In this document: piece by piece, positions 16,941 to 24,575 of the stretch
Layout: each line of letters opens with the position of its first letter
Position numbering within the stretch: position 1 is the stretch's first letter
From: Planctomycetaceae bacterium
Lineage (GTDB): Bacteria; Planctomycetota; PLA2
DNA length: 45,945 bases
Assembly: GCA_011525755.1 (NCBI GenBank)
Contig: WYBS01000044.1
Coordinates: 1 to 45,945, forward strand
Direction of reading: 5' to 3'
The notes under the pieces: model-generated
The model's input: the letters and a program-made list of their open reading frames with translations, nothing else
What the model was told of the DNA's origin: nothing
Databases searched by the model: none
Program-made: the position numbers and the translations under genes

Positions 16941-18017
16941 ATGGTTACCCGGTTTTGGGTTGCCGCGCGGCACCCGCGGCCGACGATAGATCGGTTGTCG
17001 CAGGCTGTCGGCTACGTCGGGTTCGGCGGGTACGTCCCGCCGACGGAACTCACCAACTCGGACCTCGAAGGCATCGTCGACACCAACGACGAGTGGATCC
17101 TGCGGCGCACCGGGATCAAGACCCGCCACATCCTCGCGGAAGGGGAAACGATCCTCGACATGGCCGCTTGCGCGGCGAAGGGCGCGCTCGAGGACGCGGG
17201 CATCGACCCCGCGCAGGTCGACGACATCCGCGTCGGCGTGAACACGTGGATGCGGTTCCCGAGCCTCGCCACGCAGCTCCAGGAGAGGATCGGCGCGCCC
17301 CGCGCGGCGGCGGCGGACGTCTCCGCGGGCTGTGCCGGGTTCGTCTACGCGGTCGAGCAGGCCTACCACCGGATCCTCATCGAGAAGGCGCGCTACGGCA
17401 GGGACACGATCGCGCTCGTCGTCGGCGTGGACGGGCTCAGCCACATCACCGACTGGACCGACCGGCAGACGTGCGTGCTCCTCGGCGACGGCGCGGGGGC
17501 GGTCGTCCTCAGGCACGTCCCGAAGGGCGGCATCCTCGCGACCCACACGCACGCGGACGGCCGGTACGGCGATGTCCTCTGGTCGGATTCCGTCCTCGCG
17601 GGGCAGGCCAACGGCAGCCCGAAGACCTTCACGCACGAGGCCAAGGGCCCGCGCGCGTACCTCCACATGGACGGGAAGAAGGTGTTCGCCGTCGCCGTCG
17701 AGACGATGGTGAGCGACGTCCTCCGCGTGATCGAGAAGCACCGCGAGGCCACGGGCGAGCGGATCGGGATCGAGGACATCGACTACCTCTACCCGCACCA
17801 GGCGAACCTGCGCATCCTCGAGATGGTCGGGAAGCGTCTCGGCGTCCCGCTCGAGAAGGTCTACACGGAGGGCGTGGTCCGGTACGGCAACACCTCCACC
17901 GCGTCGATCCCGCTCGGCTACTGGGACAACCGGAAGACGAAGGGCGAGGGCCGCCTCGAGGTGGACGTGGCCTTCGGCGCCGGGTTCGCGTCCGGAGCGA
18001 TCCTCCGAAGGACCTGA
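16941..18017 (+). CDS. fabH: 3-oxoacyl-ACP synthase III (KAS III) family protein
   Basis: Thiolase-fold ketosynthase, 358 residues from the ATG at 16941. The catalytic Cys131 is in 'VSAGCAGFVYA', His286 in 'YPHQANLRI' and Asn317 in 'RYGNTSTASIPL'. This is the Cys-His-Asn triad of FabH, which starts fatty-acid synthesis by condensing an acyl-CoA with malonyl-ACP. An alternative TTG at 16995 would give an N-terminus closer to usual FabH ('SQAVGYVGFGGYVP') and may be the true start. A related KAS III role, such as a secondary-metabolite starter enzyme, remains possible because no other fab genes are nearby. It is divergent from nothing and ends 1 base before the convergent SRPBCC stop. Confidence 0.87.
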   Translation: MVTRFWVAARHPRPTIDRLSQAVGYVGFGGYVPPTELTNSDLEGIVDTNDEWILRRTGIKTRHILAEGETILDMAACAAKGALEDAGIDPAQVDDIRVGVNTWMRFPSLATQLQERIGAPRAAAADVSAGCAGFVYAVEQAYHRILIEKARYGRDTIALVVGVDGLSHITDWTDRQTCVLLGDGAGAVVLRHVPKGGILATHTHADGRYGDVLWSDSVLAGQANGSPKTFTHEAKGPRAYLHMDGKKVFAVAVETMVSDVLRVIEKHREATGERIGIEDIDYLYPHQANLRILEMVGKRLGVPLEKVYTEGVVRYGNTSTASIPLGYWDNRKTKGEGRLEVDVAFGAGFASGAILRRT

Positions 18018-18530
18018 TCAGCGGGGGGCCGGGGGGCCGAGACGCCGGCCGAGGTCGCTCAGGTAGGTTCGGAGCGTCTTCTCGTAGCCGAGGACGAAGC
18101 GCGCGAGCGTGCGGAACAGCGGGTTCGTGATGAAGCCGCGCTCCGTGATCGTGACGCGTGTCCCCTCGCCTTCGCGCGAGAGATCGAAGGTCCACGACCC
18201 GCCGAAACCCATGCCCTCGTCCGCGATCCGGCCGACGAGCCGCTCCTGCGCGCGCTCCTCCTCCACGACGTACGTGATGGGGCCGAACCCCGACACCTCG
18301 CGGTACCGCCGCCTGCCGTCGAGCGGCGGCAGGATCTCCACGGCCTTGAGGCCCGTGCGCCACTCGGGCGCCCTCTCGGCATCGACGAGCACGGCCCACA
18401 CCCGGTCCGGCGGCGCGTCGAAGACCGCGCTCCGGCTCGCGACGTGGTTCCTGGGCACGAGGAGGCCCACGAGCAGCAGGAGGACGACGAGCGCGACGAG
18501 AACCGCGAGGACGACCAGCGCGATCTTCAC
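18018..18530 (-). CDS. SRPBCC (START/Bet v1-like) family membrane-anchored protein
   Basis: A 170-residue protein with an N-terminal hydrophobic segment (KIALVVLAVLVALVVLLLLVG) acting as a signal anchor. An SRPBCC/polyketide-cyclase-like domain follows: 'RSAVFDAPPDRVWAVLVDAE', 'YREVSGFGPITYVVEE', 'GGSWTFDLSREGEGTRVTIT', and a C-terminal long helix. It likely binds a hydrophobic ligand in a cavity, at the membrane. It starts at GTG 18530, whose first bases overlap the stop of the upstream MarR gene by 4 bp, with GGGGAGG 7 nt before it. The pair forms an operon, so the MarR protein may control it. Confidence 0.83.
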   Translation of the reverse strand: MKIALVVLAVLVALVVLLLLVGLLVPRNHVASRSAVFDAPPDRVWAVLVDAERAPEWRTGLKAVEILPPLDGRRRYREVSGFGPITYVVEEERAQERLVGRIADEGMGFGGSWTFDLSREGEGTRVTITERGFITNPLFRTLARFVLGYEKTLRTYLSDLGRRLGPPAPR

Positions 18531-18970
18531 GACTGCACCTCCCCGCGCATCCGGTCCGCCGCCGCCCCGAGGAGCGCGAGACCCTCGACGGCCCGCTTCC
18601 GCTCGCGCGGGGAGAGTCCCGCGAGCAACTCCCCGACGCGCCCCTGATCGAGGATCGACGTGGCGGCCATCGCCGCCTCGCCCTTCGGCGTGATGCGGAT
18701 CTCCGCTGCGCGCCCGTTCCTCGACCGCGCCACGTAGCCGAGACCCTCGAGCCGGTCGATCGTCTCCGTCATCGTGGAGGGCGCGACGCCCATGTGCTCC
18801 GCGAGGTCGCCGGGGTTCCTCGGCACCTCCCCGCTCAGATGCCCGAGGAGCATCGAGTCCCTGTCCGAGAGCGCGAACCCCGTCGAGCGCGCGCGCACGT
18901 GCCGGACGTGGCACTTGAAGTAGATCCGCGGGTAGTGGCGGAGGATCTCGAGGACGTCCCGGTCTGCCAT
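18527..18970 (-). CDS. MarR-family transcriptional regulator
   Basis: A 147-residue winged-helix regulator: 'LSDRDSMLLGHLSGEVPRNP', recognition region 'DLAEHMGVAPSTMTETIDRL', wing 'GYVARSRNGRAAEIRITPKG'. The N-terminal helix includes 'FKCHVRHVRARSTGFALS' with a Cys and His that could serve for redox or metal sensing; that is speculation. ATG at 18970. It is the first gene of a two-gene operon with the SRPBCC protein, and autoregulation would be typical of the family. Confidence 0.9.
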   Translation of the reverse strand: MADRDVLEILRHYPRIYFKCHVRHVRARSTGFALSDRDSMLLGHLSGEVPRNPGDLAEHMGVAPSTMTETIDRLEGLGYVARSRNGRAAEIRITPKGEAAMAATSILDQGRVGELLAGLSPRERKRAVEGLALLGAAADRMRGEVQS

Positions 18971-19002
18971 GCCGCGCGTTGTAGGCGCGACGGCCCGTTT
19001 CG

Positions 19003-20166
19003 TCAAACCGAACGGTCGCGGATCACGCTCCGCCGGATCTTCAGGCCGCGGCGGCGCAGCTGCTTCAGGTGCTCGGCGCCGAGGCCGAGGCGGTCGGGCG
19101 GCATCGTGCCGTGCGGCAGGATGCGCCGCGCGAGCGCGTGCGCGATCGCGGCCGTCGGGTAGCCGGTCGTCTGCTCCATCGCGGTGAACCCCGTCTTCGC
19201 GTCGAAGCGCTGCACCATGCGGTAGCGGACGCCCGCGCCTTTCGCGTCGGTGACGTCGCACTGGAGGAGCGCCACGTCGCGCACGCCCGGGTCGGCGAGC
19301 ACCGGCCCCGCGACCGCGTGGAAGACGTCGCGAGGCACGACCTTCGCGCGGCCGATCGTGATCGGCTCGAGCGAGAGCAGGCCGAGCTCGATCATCGGCC
19401 GCACCTTGCCGAAGTGGCCCTTGTACCGGATCGTCTTGTACTCGTAGGTCTCGAGCTTGCCCTTGTAGCCCATCGGCGCGAGGCTCGTGCCGCCCGACGT
19501 GAGGAAGCACTCGAGGGGCCCGAGCTCCCTCGGCCCCTTCCAGGGCTCGAGCTCGGTGAACGCCTCGACGCGCACGAGTTCGCCGCCGCGCAGCATGAGC
19601 GCCTCGCCGGTGTACTCGTTCGTGAGCCCCTCGATCGAGAAGAGCAGGCTGTACCCGAGCGGCCCCTTCGGCGGCACCGGCAGCCCGCCGACGCGGATCC
19701 GCACGTGGCGCGCGCCCGGCACCTCCGCGACGCCCATCGCGGCGAGCACGTTCGCGAGCCCCGGCGCGAGCCCGCAGTCGGGCACGACCGTCACCCTCCG
19801 CATCCGCGCCTCGCGCGCGTAGGCCACCTGGTCCTCCACGGTCTTCGTGTGGCCGCCGAGATCGCACCAGCACGCCTGCGCGCGGATCGACGCGCGCGAG
19901 AGCATGTTGTTGAACCTGTAGGGGAGCGCGCTCACGACGCAGTCGTGGCCCCGGAAGAGCTCGACCGGTCCCGCGTCCCCCTCGAGCTTCGCCTCGACCG
20001 GCGTCACCTGGAGCCGCTTCGCGAGGCGCTTCAGCCGCTCGACGCCCTTGGCGAGGCGCTCGCCGTCGGAGTCCACGAGCGTGAGCGACTTCGCCTCGCC
20101 GCGGCGCGCGAGATCGTAGGCGATCGCGAGCCCCTGGCGGCCCGCCCCGAGGACGGCGTAGCGCAT
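19003..20166 (-). CDS. Saccharopine dehydrogenase-family NAD(P)-dependent oxidoreductase (lysine 6-dehydrogenase-like)
   Basis: A 387-residue enzyme with an N-terminal Rossmann fold 'MRYAVLGAGRQGLAIAYDLA' (GxGxxG) and the saccharopine-dehydrogenase signature regions 'CVVSALPYRFNNMLSRASI', 'CDLGGHTKT', 'VPDCGLAPGLANVLAAMGV' and 'GGLPVPPKGPLGYSLLFSIE'. These are closest to L-lysine 6-dehydrogenase-type proteins, which oxidise the epsilon-amino group of lysine. The ATG at 20166 is preceded by a purine-rich GAGGAAGAG. The C-terminal residues 310-387 with 'TTGYPTAAIAHALARRIL' fit the family's substrate lobe. Substrate unproven. Confidence 0.83.
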   Translation of the reverse strand: MRYAVLGAGRQGLAIAYDLARRGEAKSLTLVDSDGERLAKGVERLKRLAKRLQVTPVEAKLEGDAGPVELFRGHDCVVSALPYRFNNMLSRASIRAQACWCDLGGHTKTVEDQVAYAREARMRRVTVVPDCGLAPGLANVLAAMGVAEVPGARHVRIRVGGLPVPPKGPLGYSLLFSIEGLTNEYTGEALMLRGGELVRVEAFTELEPWKGPRELGPLECFLTSGGTSLAPMGYKGKLETYEYKTIRYKGHFGKVRPMIELGLLSLEPITIGRAKVVPRDVFHAVAGPVLADPGVRDVALLQCDVTDAKGAGVRYRMVQRFDAKTGFTAMEQTTGYPTAAIAHALARRILPHGTMPPDRLGLGAEHLKQLRRRGLKIRRSVIRDRSV

Positions 20167-20218
20167 TCGTTCGTCTCTTCCTCGGGCGTGCGCGGAGGCC
20201 GCCGCCGCCCGGGCCCCG

Positions 20219-20224
20219 AGTATA
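20219..20224 (-). promoter_or_regulatory. -10 box upstream of the saccharopine-dehydrogenase-family gene
   Basis: TATACT on the minus strand, a near-consensus -10 in a region of very high GC. It lies just after the comB stop and 53 nt before the next start, so that gene can be transcribed on its own. No convincing -35. Confidence 0.5.
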
Positions 20225-20228
20225 CGGG

Positions 20229-20948
20229 TCAGCCCGCGTCCGAGACGAACGCGCCGCCCGCAAGGCGCGGCACGTGGCCGCCCGCGTCGTGCTCCGCCGC
20301 GAGCTCGACGTCGATCGCGAAGCCCTTCGCGATCAGCTCGCGGCCGGACCCCGTGGCGGCGAGGGTCTCCGGGAGCTTCTTGCGGTGCGACTCGAACGCG
20401 GCGACCGCGGCCGCGGCCTCGGGCGACCTCGCGCCGGGAAGCTCCCCGAGGATCGCCCCCGCCGCGAGCCAGTCCTCGAGCGCCGGCCGAAGCGATCCGT
20501 CGGGCCACCGCTCCCCCGCGGGGCAGACGTTCCAGGTCGAGCCGAGGCGCCGCGCCGCGCGAGCGACGGCCGTGGCGTTGCGAAGACAGCCGGCGAGAAC
20601 GACCGAGCGCACGGCGCGGGCCCCGAGGGCGAGCGCGGCGCCGTTCGGCGACGGGAGCACGCAGCGAAGCCCCCTCGGCGCGTCCCGGAACGAAGCCGGC
20701 GACAGGGAGTACCCGCCGCTCCCGCGCCGCCCGGCGAGGACGGCCCCCTCCGCCGCGGCGAACGCGGCGCCGCGATCGTCCTTCCACGGGAACGGCAGGA
20801 TCTCGACGCCCCGGCCCACCGCGACCTCCACGCAGGTCGCGAAGGAGAGCACGTCGACGATGACCACGACATCCGCCGGAGCGAGGGCGAGCAGCCCCCG
20901 CACCCCCCACTCGCACCGGACGCCGGCGGCCGCCTGGTCGAAGGACAT
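20229..20948 (-). CDS. comB: 2-phosphosulfolactate phosphatase family protein (ComB)
   Basis: A 239-residue protein of the ComB fold: 'VVIVDVLSFATCVEVAVGRG', 'GGYSLSPASFRD', 'VLPSPNGAALALGARAVRSV', 'VLAGCLRNATAVARAA', 'VCPAGERWPDGSLRPALEDW' and 'AGAILGEL'. All are characteristic of the Mg-dependent phosphatase that makes sulfolactate in coenzyme M synthesis. In bacteria without coenzyme M the family is common and its role is unclear; no other com gene is present. The ATG at 20948 was chosen over one 13 codons upstream because the extension is not conserved-looking and TAGAAC lies 14 nt before this ATG. Confidence 0.85.
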   Translation of the reverse strand: MSFDQAAAGVRCEWGVRGLLALAPADVVVIVDVLSFATCVEVAVGRGVEILPFPWKDDRGAAFAAAEGAVLAGRRGSGGYSLSPASFRDAPRGLRCVLPSPNGAALALGARAVRSVVLAGCLRNATAVARAARRLGSTWNVCPAGERWPDGSLRPALEDWLAAGAILGELPGARSPEAAAAVAAFESHRKKLPETLAATGSGRELIAKGFAIDVELAAEHDAGGHVPRLAGGAFVSDAG

Positions 20949-20956
20949 GCCCTTAC

Positions 20957-20962
20957 GTTCTA
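20957..20962 (-). promoter_or_regulatory. -10-like box, likely leaderless comB start
   Basis: TAGAAC on the minus strand starts 14 nt before the ATG at 20948. The gene on the other strand begins only 31 bp beyond this box, so the two promoters share this divergent region. Confidence 0.4.
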
Positions 20963-20992
20963 CCGCCCCGCCGGGGTACGTTGGCAATTGTC

Positions 20993-22336
20993 ATGCGGAC
21001 GGTGCAGCTACTCCTCGCGGCGGCGCTCCTCGCCGCCTCCGCCCAGGCGGACAAGCTCAAGTCGCAGGAGCCCGGCCAGAAGTCGAAGGGCAAGCTCTGC
21101 GAGTGGAAGTCGAAGGACGGCCTCGCCTACGTCCACTACGTCCCGAAGGGGTACGACGAGGAGCGCGGGGCGAACCTCGTGTTCATCCTCCACGGCTCGA
21201 ACCTCTCGCGCGGCTGGGGCTTCGCGAACCACAAGCCCGGCGAGTTCCGCCCCGACGACATCGTCGTCTCCCCCGACGGAACGACCCCCAACGGCCAGGG
21301 CGGGTTCAGCTTCCTCGGCGAACCGAAGGACGCCAGACGCTTCCGCGCGCTGCTCGAGGAGCTGAAGCAATCCCTGAGGGTCCGCGCGACCTTCCTCTAC
21401 GGGCACAGCCAGGGCTCCTTCTTCGCGCTCTACTACGCGGGCGAGTACCCCGCAGAGGTCGCGGGCGTGCTCGCCCACGCGAGCGGCGTCTGGAACTGGA
21501 CGAAGCTCGGGCCGGAGGGCCACGGCCAGGCGATCGTCCTCATGCACGGCACGAACGACCCCGTGGTCCCCTTCGGCCAGAGCGTCGGCGGATACGAAGC
21601 CTACGTCGAGGCGAAGTACCCGATGGTCCGGCTGCGCGCGATCGAGGGCGGCAACCACTGGCCCGCGGAGCACAACTACAAGGTCCCGTACCCGACGCAG
21701 GAACTCGCCTGGATCGAGGGGATGACCACGAAGGACCAGGCGCGCCTCGCGGTCGCGTTCGACACGCTCGCGAACGTGAAGGTGCGCGAGTACCACGACT
21801 ACGCCGCGCTCTACTCCCTCGCGAAGCGGGTCGCGGGGGGCGACGCGCCCGACGCGCTCAGGGCGAGAGCGCGCTCCGCGATGGAGTCCGTCGAGGCGGG
21901 AGCGAAGGCGCACGCGGACGCGATCCGGCCCCCGGACCCCCTCAGGATCGAGGCCGAGGGCTGGGTCGGCCATCTGGGGATGTTCCTGCGCGCCTACCGC
22001 GGGGTGCCCGCGTGCGACGCGCTCAGGGAGACCTGGGCACCGGTGATGAAGGAGCACGCGGACGCCGCGATCCCGCACCTTCGCGCGATGCACGCCACGA
22101 AGGATCCCGCCGAGGCGTTCGCCGAGGGCGTCGCCGCGATCCGCGAGGGCTTCCTCTTCCACGAGTGCATGGACGCGGGGTTCCTGAAGCAGCTCGCGGA
22201 GTGGAGGAAGGACAGGAAGGTGAAGCTGCCGAAGGAGGCGGCGAAGGAGTACGACGACCTCGTGCCGGTCTACGAGAAGGCGATCCAGCAGGGCTACCGC
22301 TCGTTCGAGGCCGCCGAGCGGAAGGCGAAGGTGTAG
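20993..22336 (+). CDS. Secreted alpha/beta-hydrolase, esterase/PHB-depolymerase-like
   Basis: A 447-residue exported protein. It has a signal peptide (MRTVQLLLAAALLAASAQAD) and then an alpha/beta-hydrolase domain: oxyanion strand 'NLVFILHGSNLSRGW', nucleophile 'LYGHSQGSFFALYYAG', acid 'MHGTNDPVVPF', histidine 'GGNHWPAEH'. Layout resembles the feruloyl-esterase/PHB-depolymerase (LpqC-like) group. The last roughly 190 residues are alpha-helical and of unknown function. The ATG at 20993 is preferred to the TTG at 20981 because it starts the signal peptide directly. The substrate is unknown. A G-rich repeat follows the stop at once and can pair with C-rich sequence at 22370, possibly a terminator. 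Confidence 0.8.
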   Translation: MRTVQLLLAAALLAASAQADKLKSQEPGQKSKGKLCEWKSKDGLAYVHYVPKGYDEERGANLVFILHGSNLSRGWGFANHKPGEFRPDDIVVSPDGTTPNGQGGFSFLGEPKDARRFRALLEELKQSLRVRATFLYGHSQGSFFALYYAGEYPAEVAGVLAHASGVWNWTKLGPEGHGQAIVLMHGTNDPVVPFGQSVGGYEAYVEAKYPMVRLRAIEGGNHWPAEHNYKVPYPTQELAWIEGMTTKDQARLAVAFDTLANVKVREYHDYAALYSLAKRVAGGDAPDALRARARSAMESVEAGAKAHADAIRPPDPLRIEAEGWVGHLGMFLRAYRGVPACDALRETWAPVMKEHADAAIPHLRAMHATKDPAEAFAEGVAAIREGFLFHECMDAGFLKQLAEWRKDRKVKLPKEAAKEYDDLVPVYEKAIQQGYRSFEAAERKAKV

Positions 22337-22373
22337 GGGGGTCCGGGGAAGGGCCCCGCGGCCCCCCCCGCTT
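22336..22373. terminator. G-rich/C-rich hairpin between convergent genes, possible bidirectional terminator
   Basis: GGGGGGTCCGGGG at 22336-22348 is followed by GGGCCCCGCGG and a run of C at 22362-22369, so the two sides can pair as a strong GC hairpin. It fills the whole 37-bp gap between the hydrolase and the first selenoprotein gene. There is no U-run, so intrinsic termination is uncertain. Confidence 0.4.
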
Positions 22374-23345
22374 CTACTTGAGCGCGTCGAGGAGCTGCTG
22401 CGCGCGCTTCGCCGCCTTGGCCGTGCCGTTCGCGTCGAGGAACTTCTGCAGCTTCTTCGCCACGCTCTTCTGCTTCCTGTCGTCGCCCTTCGCGCGCTGC
22501 GCCTCCTCGATCAGCTTGTCGAGCTTCTTCCACGCGTCCAGCTCCGCCGCCACCGCGGGATCCGCCTTCAGCTCCTTCTCCTTCGCCGCGGCGGCGGTCG
22601 CGTCCTCGGTGCCGGGGTAGTGCTTCTGGATCTTCGCCAGGGCGTCGAAGACCTTGTCGTAGCGGCCTTCGGCGGCACCGTTGTCGATCGTGCGCTTCCA
22701 GAACCCGACCATGTCGCTCACGCGCGAGAGGACGTAGTCCGCGTCCGCAGCAGCCTCGGGGTCGCCCTTCCCCTTCGCGGCCTCGGCGAGCGTCTTCGCC
22801 TCGGTGAGCTGGCCCTTCTCGAACGCGGAGGCCGCCGGCTTCACCGCCGCGACGACCTTCCGGACGTAGAAGTCCTTCGTCTTGCGGATCGCCTTCTCGA
22901 TGTCGCCGTCCGAGAGCGACGCGGGGTGGCCCTCCCAGACGACGACTCCGTCGGGTCCGACCAGGTACGCGTGCGGGATGCCGCCGCCTCCGTACGCGGA
23001 ACGGTCCTTCGAGAGGCCGACCGGGTAGGTGATCCCGTGCTCGAGGATGAACGGCTGGACTTTCTCCGCATCCTCGTCGCTGATCGCGAGGATCCGAAGC
23101 CCCTTCTTCTCGAAGCTCTCACGGAGCTCGTTCAGGTGGGGAACCTGCGTCTTGCAGGGGCCTCACCAGGTGGCCCAGTACTCGAGGAGGACCGCCTTCC
23201 CGCGGAAGTCCGCGAGCGAGCTGCCCTCCGCCTGGTTGAACCACTGGGTGACCTCGACGTTCGGGGCTTCCTCGCCCGTGAGGCTCTTCCAGTCGGCGCC
23301 CGCCGCGGCGGCGACGAGCAGCATGGCTGTGCCGATGCGATTCAT
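22374..23345 (-). CDS. Secreted TlpA/thioredoxin-like selenoprotein (Sec at residue 61), copy A
   Basis: A 323-residue product if the in-frame UGA at 23163-23165 is read as selenocysteine. It has a signal peptide (MNRIGTAMLLVAAAAGADW), then a TlpA/AhpC-type thioredoxin fold: 'VEVTQWFNQAEGSSLADFRG', 'AVLLEYWATW' then U-G-P-C-K at 61-65, 'LRILAISDEDAEKV' and cis-Pro region 'YGGGGIPHAYLVGPDG'. Residues 165-323 form a helical, Lys/Ala-rich tail with 'YPGTEDA'. The UGA replaces exactly the first active-site Cys. The frame has no other stop from 23345 to 22374; I translated across the UGA base by base. Copy B has UGA at the same residue. A conventional caller would report two fragments (23163-23345 and a C-terminal piece from 22844). 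No selA, selB, selC or selD is in the window. Confidence 0.85.
23113..23158 (-). promoter_or_regulatory. Candidate SECIS region of selenoprotein copy A
   Basis: Downstream of the UGA, CCTGC-AAGAC-GCAGG (23158-23144) starts 4 nt after it, and GAGCTC-CGTGA-GAGCTT (23129-23113) starts 33 nt after it. A third option, CAGGT-TCCCC-ACCTG, overlaps the first. In copy B two of these stems keep pairing through changed bases (G-U to A-U, and G-C to G-U). Which stem is the SECIS cannot be told without folding. Confidence 0.45.
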
Positions 23346-23352
23346 GCCCCAC

Positions 23353-23358
23353 ATGCTA
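23353..23358 (-). promoter_or_regulatory. -10 box of a likely leaderless selenoprotein A transcript
   Basis: TAGCAT on the minus strand begins 13 nt before the ATG. A weak -35, TTGCGG, lies 19 nt further upstream; a G-rich repeat (23365-23376) fills the spacer. Confidence 0.45.
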
Positions 23359-23364
23359 TCCGGT

Positions 23365-23376
23365 GGGGCTCCGGGG
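23365..23376. repeat. G-rich micro-repeat, short copy
   Basis: GGGGCTCCGGGG, with 4-base G runs instead of 5. It lies in the spacer of the selenoprotein A promoter. Confidence 0.6.
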
Positions 23377-23460
23377 CCCGCAATCGGCCTCGCGGGCGCG
23401 GACGGCAACACCGCACCCGGCCGAGTCGTTGGCGCTGCCGGACTTGCGCCCGGCCGGGCG

Positions 23461-24414
23461 CTACTTGAGCGTGCCGAGGAGCTGCTGCGCCGCCTTCGCC
23501 GCCCTCGTCGCGCCGTCCGATTCGATGAGCTTCTCGAGCTTTCTCCGGATCGGCTTCAGCTTCTTCGGGTCCCCCTCCGCGCGCCGGATGTCGCCGCGGA
23601 TCTTCTCGAGCCTGCTCCACGCGGCGAGCTCCTTCTGCACGGCGGGGTCCGCCCTGATCTCCTTCTCGCGCGCGGCGGCCGCCTTCGCGTCGTCCGTGCC
23701 CGGGTAGTGCTTCTGGATGAGCGCGGCCGACTCGAGCGCGTCGAGCGGCTCGCCCTTCTCGGCCGTCTGCTTCCAGCCCGCGACGATCTCCGCGATCCGC
23801 CCGAGGATGTAGTCGGCATCCTCGTCGACGCGGCCGCCCTTCGCCTTCGCGGCCTCGGAGAGCGTCTTCGCCTCGGCGAACTTGCCCTTCTCGAACGCCG
23901 CGGCGGCCGCCTTCAGCTCGGGCGCGACCTCGCGCAGGGTGAACGTGTGTCGGAGGAGCTTCTCCAGCTCCTCCTCGGGAAGCGAGGCCGGGTGGCCGTG
24001 CCATGCGACGACGCCGTCGGCGCCGATCAGGTAGGCGTGCGGGATGCCGCCGCCCCCGTACGCGGCGAGCGCGTCGGTGCTCACCCCGACGGTGTAGGTG
24101 ATGCCCTGCTCGGCGATGAACGACTTGAGCTTGCTCGGCGCCTCGTTGCTGATCGCGAGGATCTGCAACCCCTTGTCCCCGAAGCTCTCACGGAGCTTGT
24201 TCAGATGGGGAACCTGCGTCTTGCAGGGGCCTCACCAGGTGGCCCAGAACTCGAGGAGGACCGCCTTCCCGCGGAAGTCGGCGATGGACTTCCCCTCCGC
24301 CTTGTTGAACCACTCCTTGACCGCGAAGTCGGGCGCCTTCGAGCCGACGAGGTCGGCCCACTCGGCGCTGCCGACGGATGCGAGGAGAGCAAGCGTCACG
24401 GCGATTCGCTTCAT
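23461..24414 (-). CDS. Secreted TlpA/thioredoxin-like selenoprotein (Sec at residue 61), copy B
   Basis: Tandem paralog of copy A, 317 residues with UGA (24232-24234) read as selenocysteine. Signal peptide MKRIAVTLALLASVGSAEW, then 'AVKEWFNKAEGKSIADFRGK', 'AVLLEFWATW', U-G-P-C-K at 61-65, 'LQILAISNEAPSKLKSFIAE' and 'YGGGGIPHAYLIGADG'. The tail (about 160-317) is helical with 'IQKHYPGTDDAKAAA', like copy A. The two proteins differ at many positions yet share the UGA, the open frame and the length. This argues for selection on a functional full-length product, not decay. Likely role: reductase or peroxidase-type thiol/selenol chemistry in the periplasm; the resolving partner is Cys64. Confidence 0.86.
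24182..24227 (-). promoter_or_regulatory. Candidate SECIS region of selenoprotein copy B
   Basis: Same arrangement as in copy A: CCTGC-AAGAC-GCAGG 4 nt after the UGA (24227-24213) and AAGCTC-CGTGA-GAGCTT 33 nt after it (24198-24182). The outer pair of the second stem is A-U here and G-U in copy A, so pairing is conserved. Confidence 0.45.
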
Positions 24415-24421
24415 GGCGGCG

Positions 24422-24427
24422 ATTGTA
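24422..24427 (-). promoter_or_regulatory. -10 box of a likely leaderless selenoprotein B transcript
   Basis: TACAAT on the minus strand begins 13 nt before the ATG at 24414. There is no Shine-Dalgarno sequence between. The -35 is unclear. Confidence 0.5.
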
Positions 24428-24575
24428 GCCGAGCGGGCCCCGGGGGAGGTCGCACGTTCAGGACCACCGCCTGCTGCCCCGGCCAGCCCAAGGAGATGAG
24501 GGAAACCTCACGAAGCTGCGGACCCCAATGCCGCGCCCCATTGACGCAAGTGCCTGTAGGACCGCACGTTGCGCC

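Noticed and set aside
16995-16997. TTG as the certain start of the FabH-type gene
   Set aside because: The N-terminus would match FabH better, but no good -10 at the right distance or ribosome-binding site was found, so the ATG at 16941 was kept and the TTG noted as an alternative.
19069-22620. An 1183-codon plus-strand frame across several minus-strand genes
   Set aside because: Low-complexity Arg/Ala/Pro composition with no domains; the minus-strand and other-frame genes here have clear families.
23163-24234. Reading the two thioredoxin-like loci as pseudogenes with nonsense mutations
   Set aside because: The same codon is UGA in both diverged copies, at the catalytic position, and the remaining frames are fully open with conserved protein features.
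24415-24575. Possible tRNA-Sec or small RNA next to the selenoprotein pair
   Set aside because: No cloverleaf, CCA end or long extra arm can be drawn; only the TACAAT promoter is evident.
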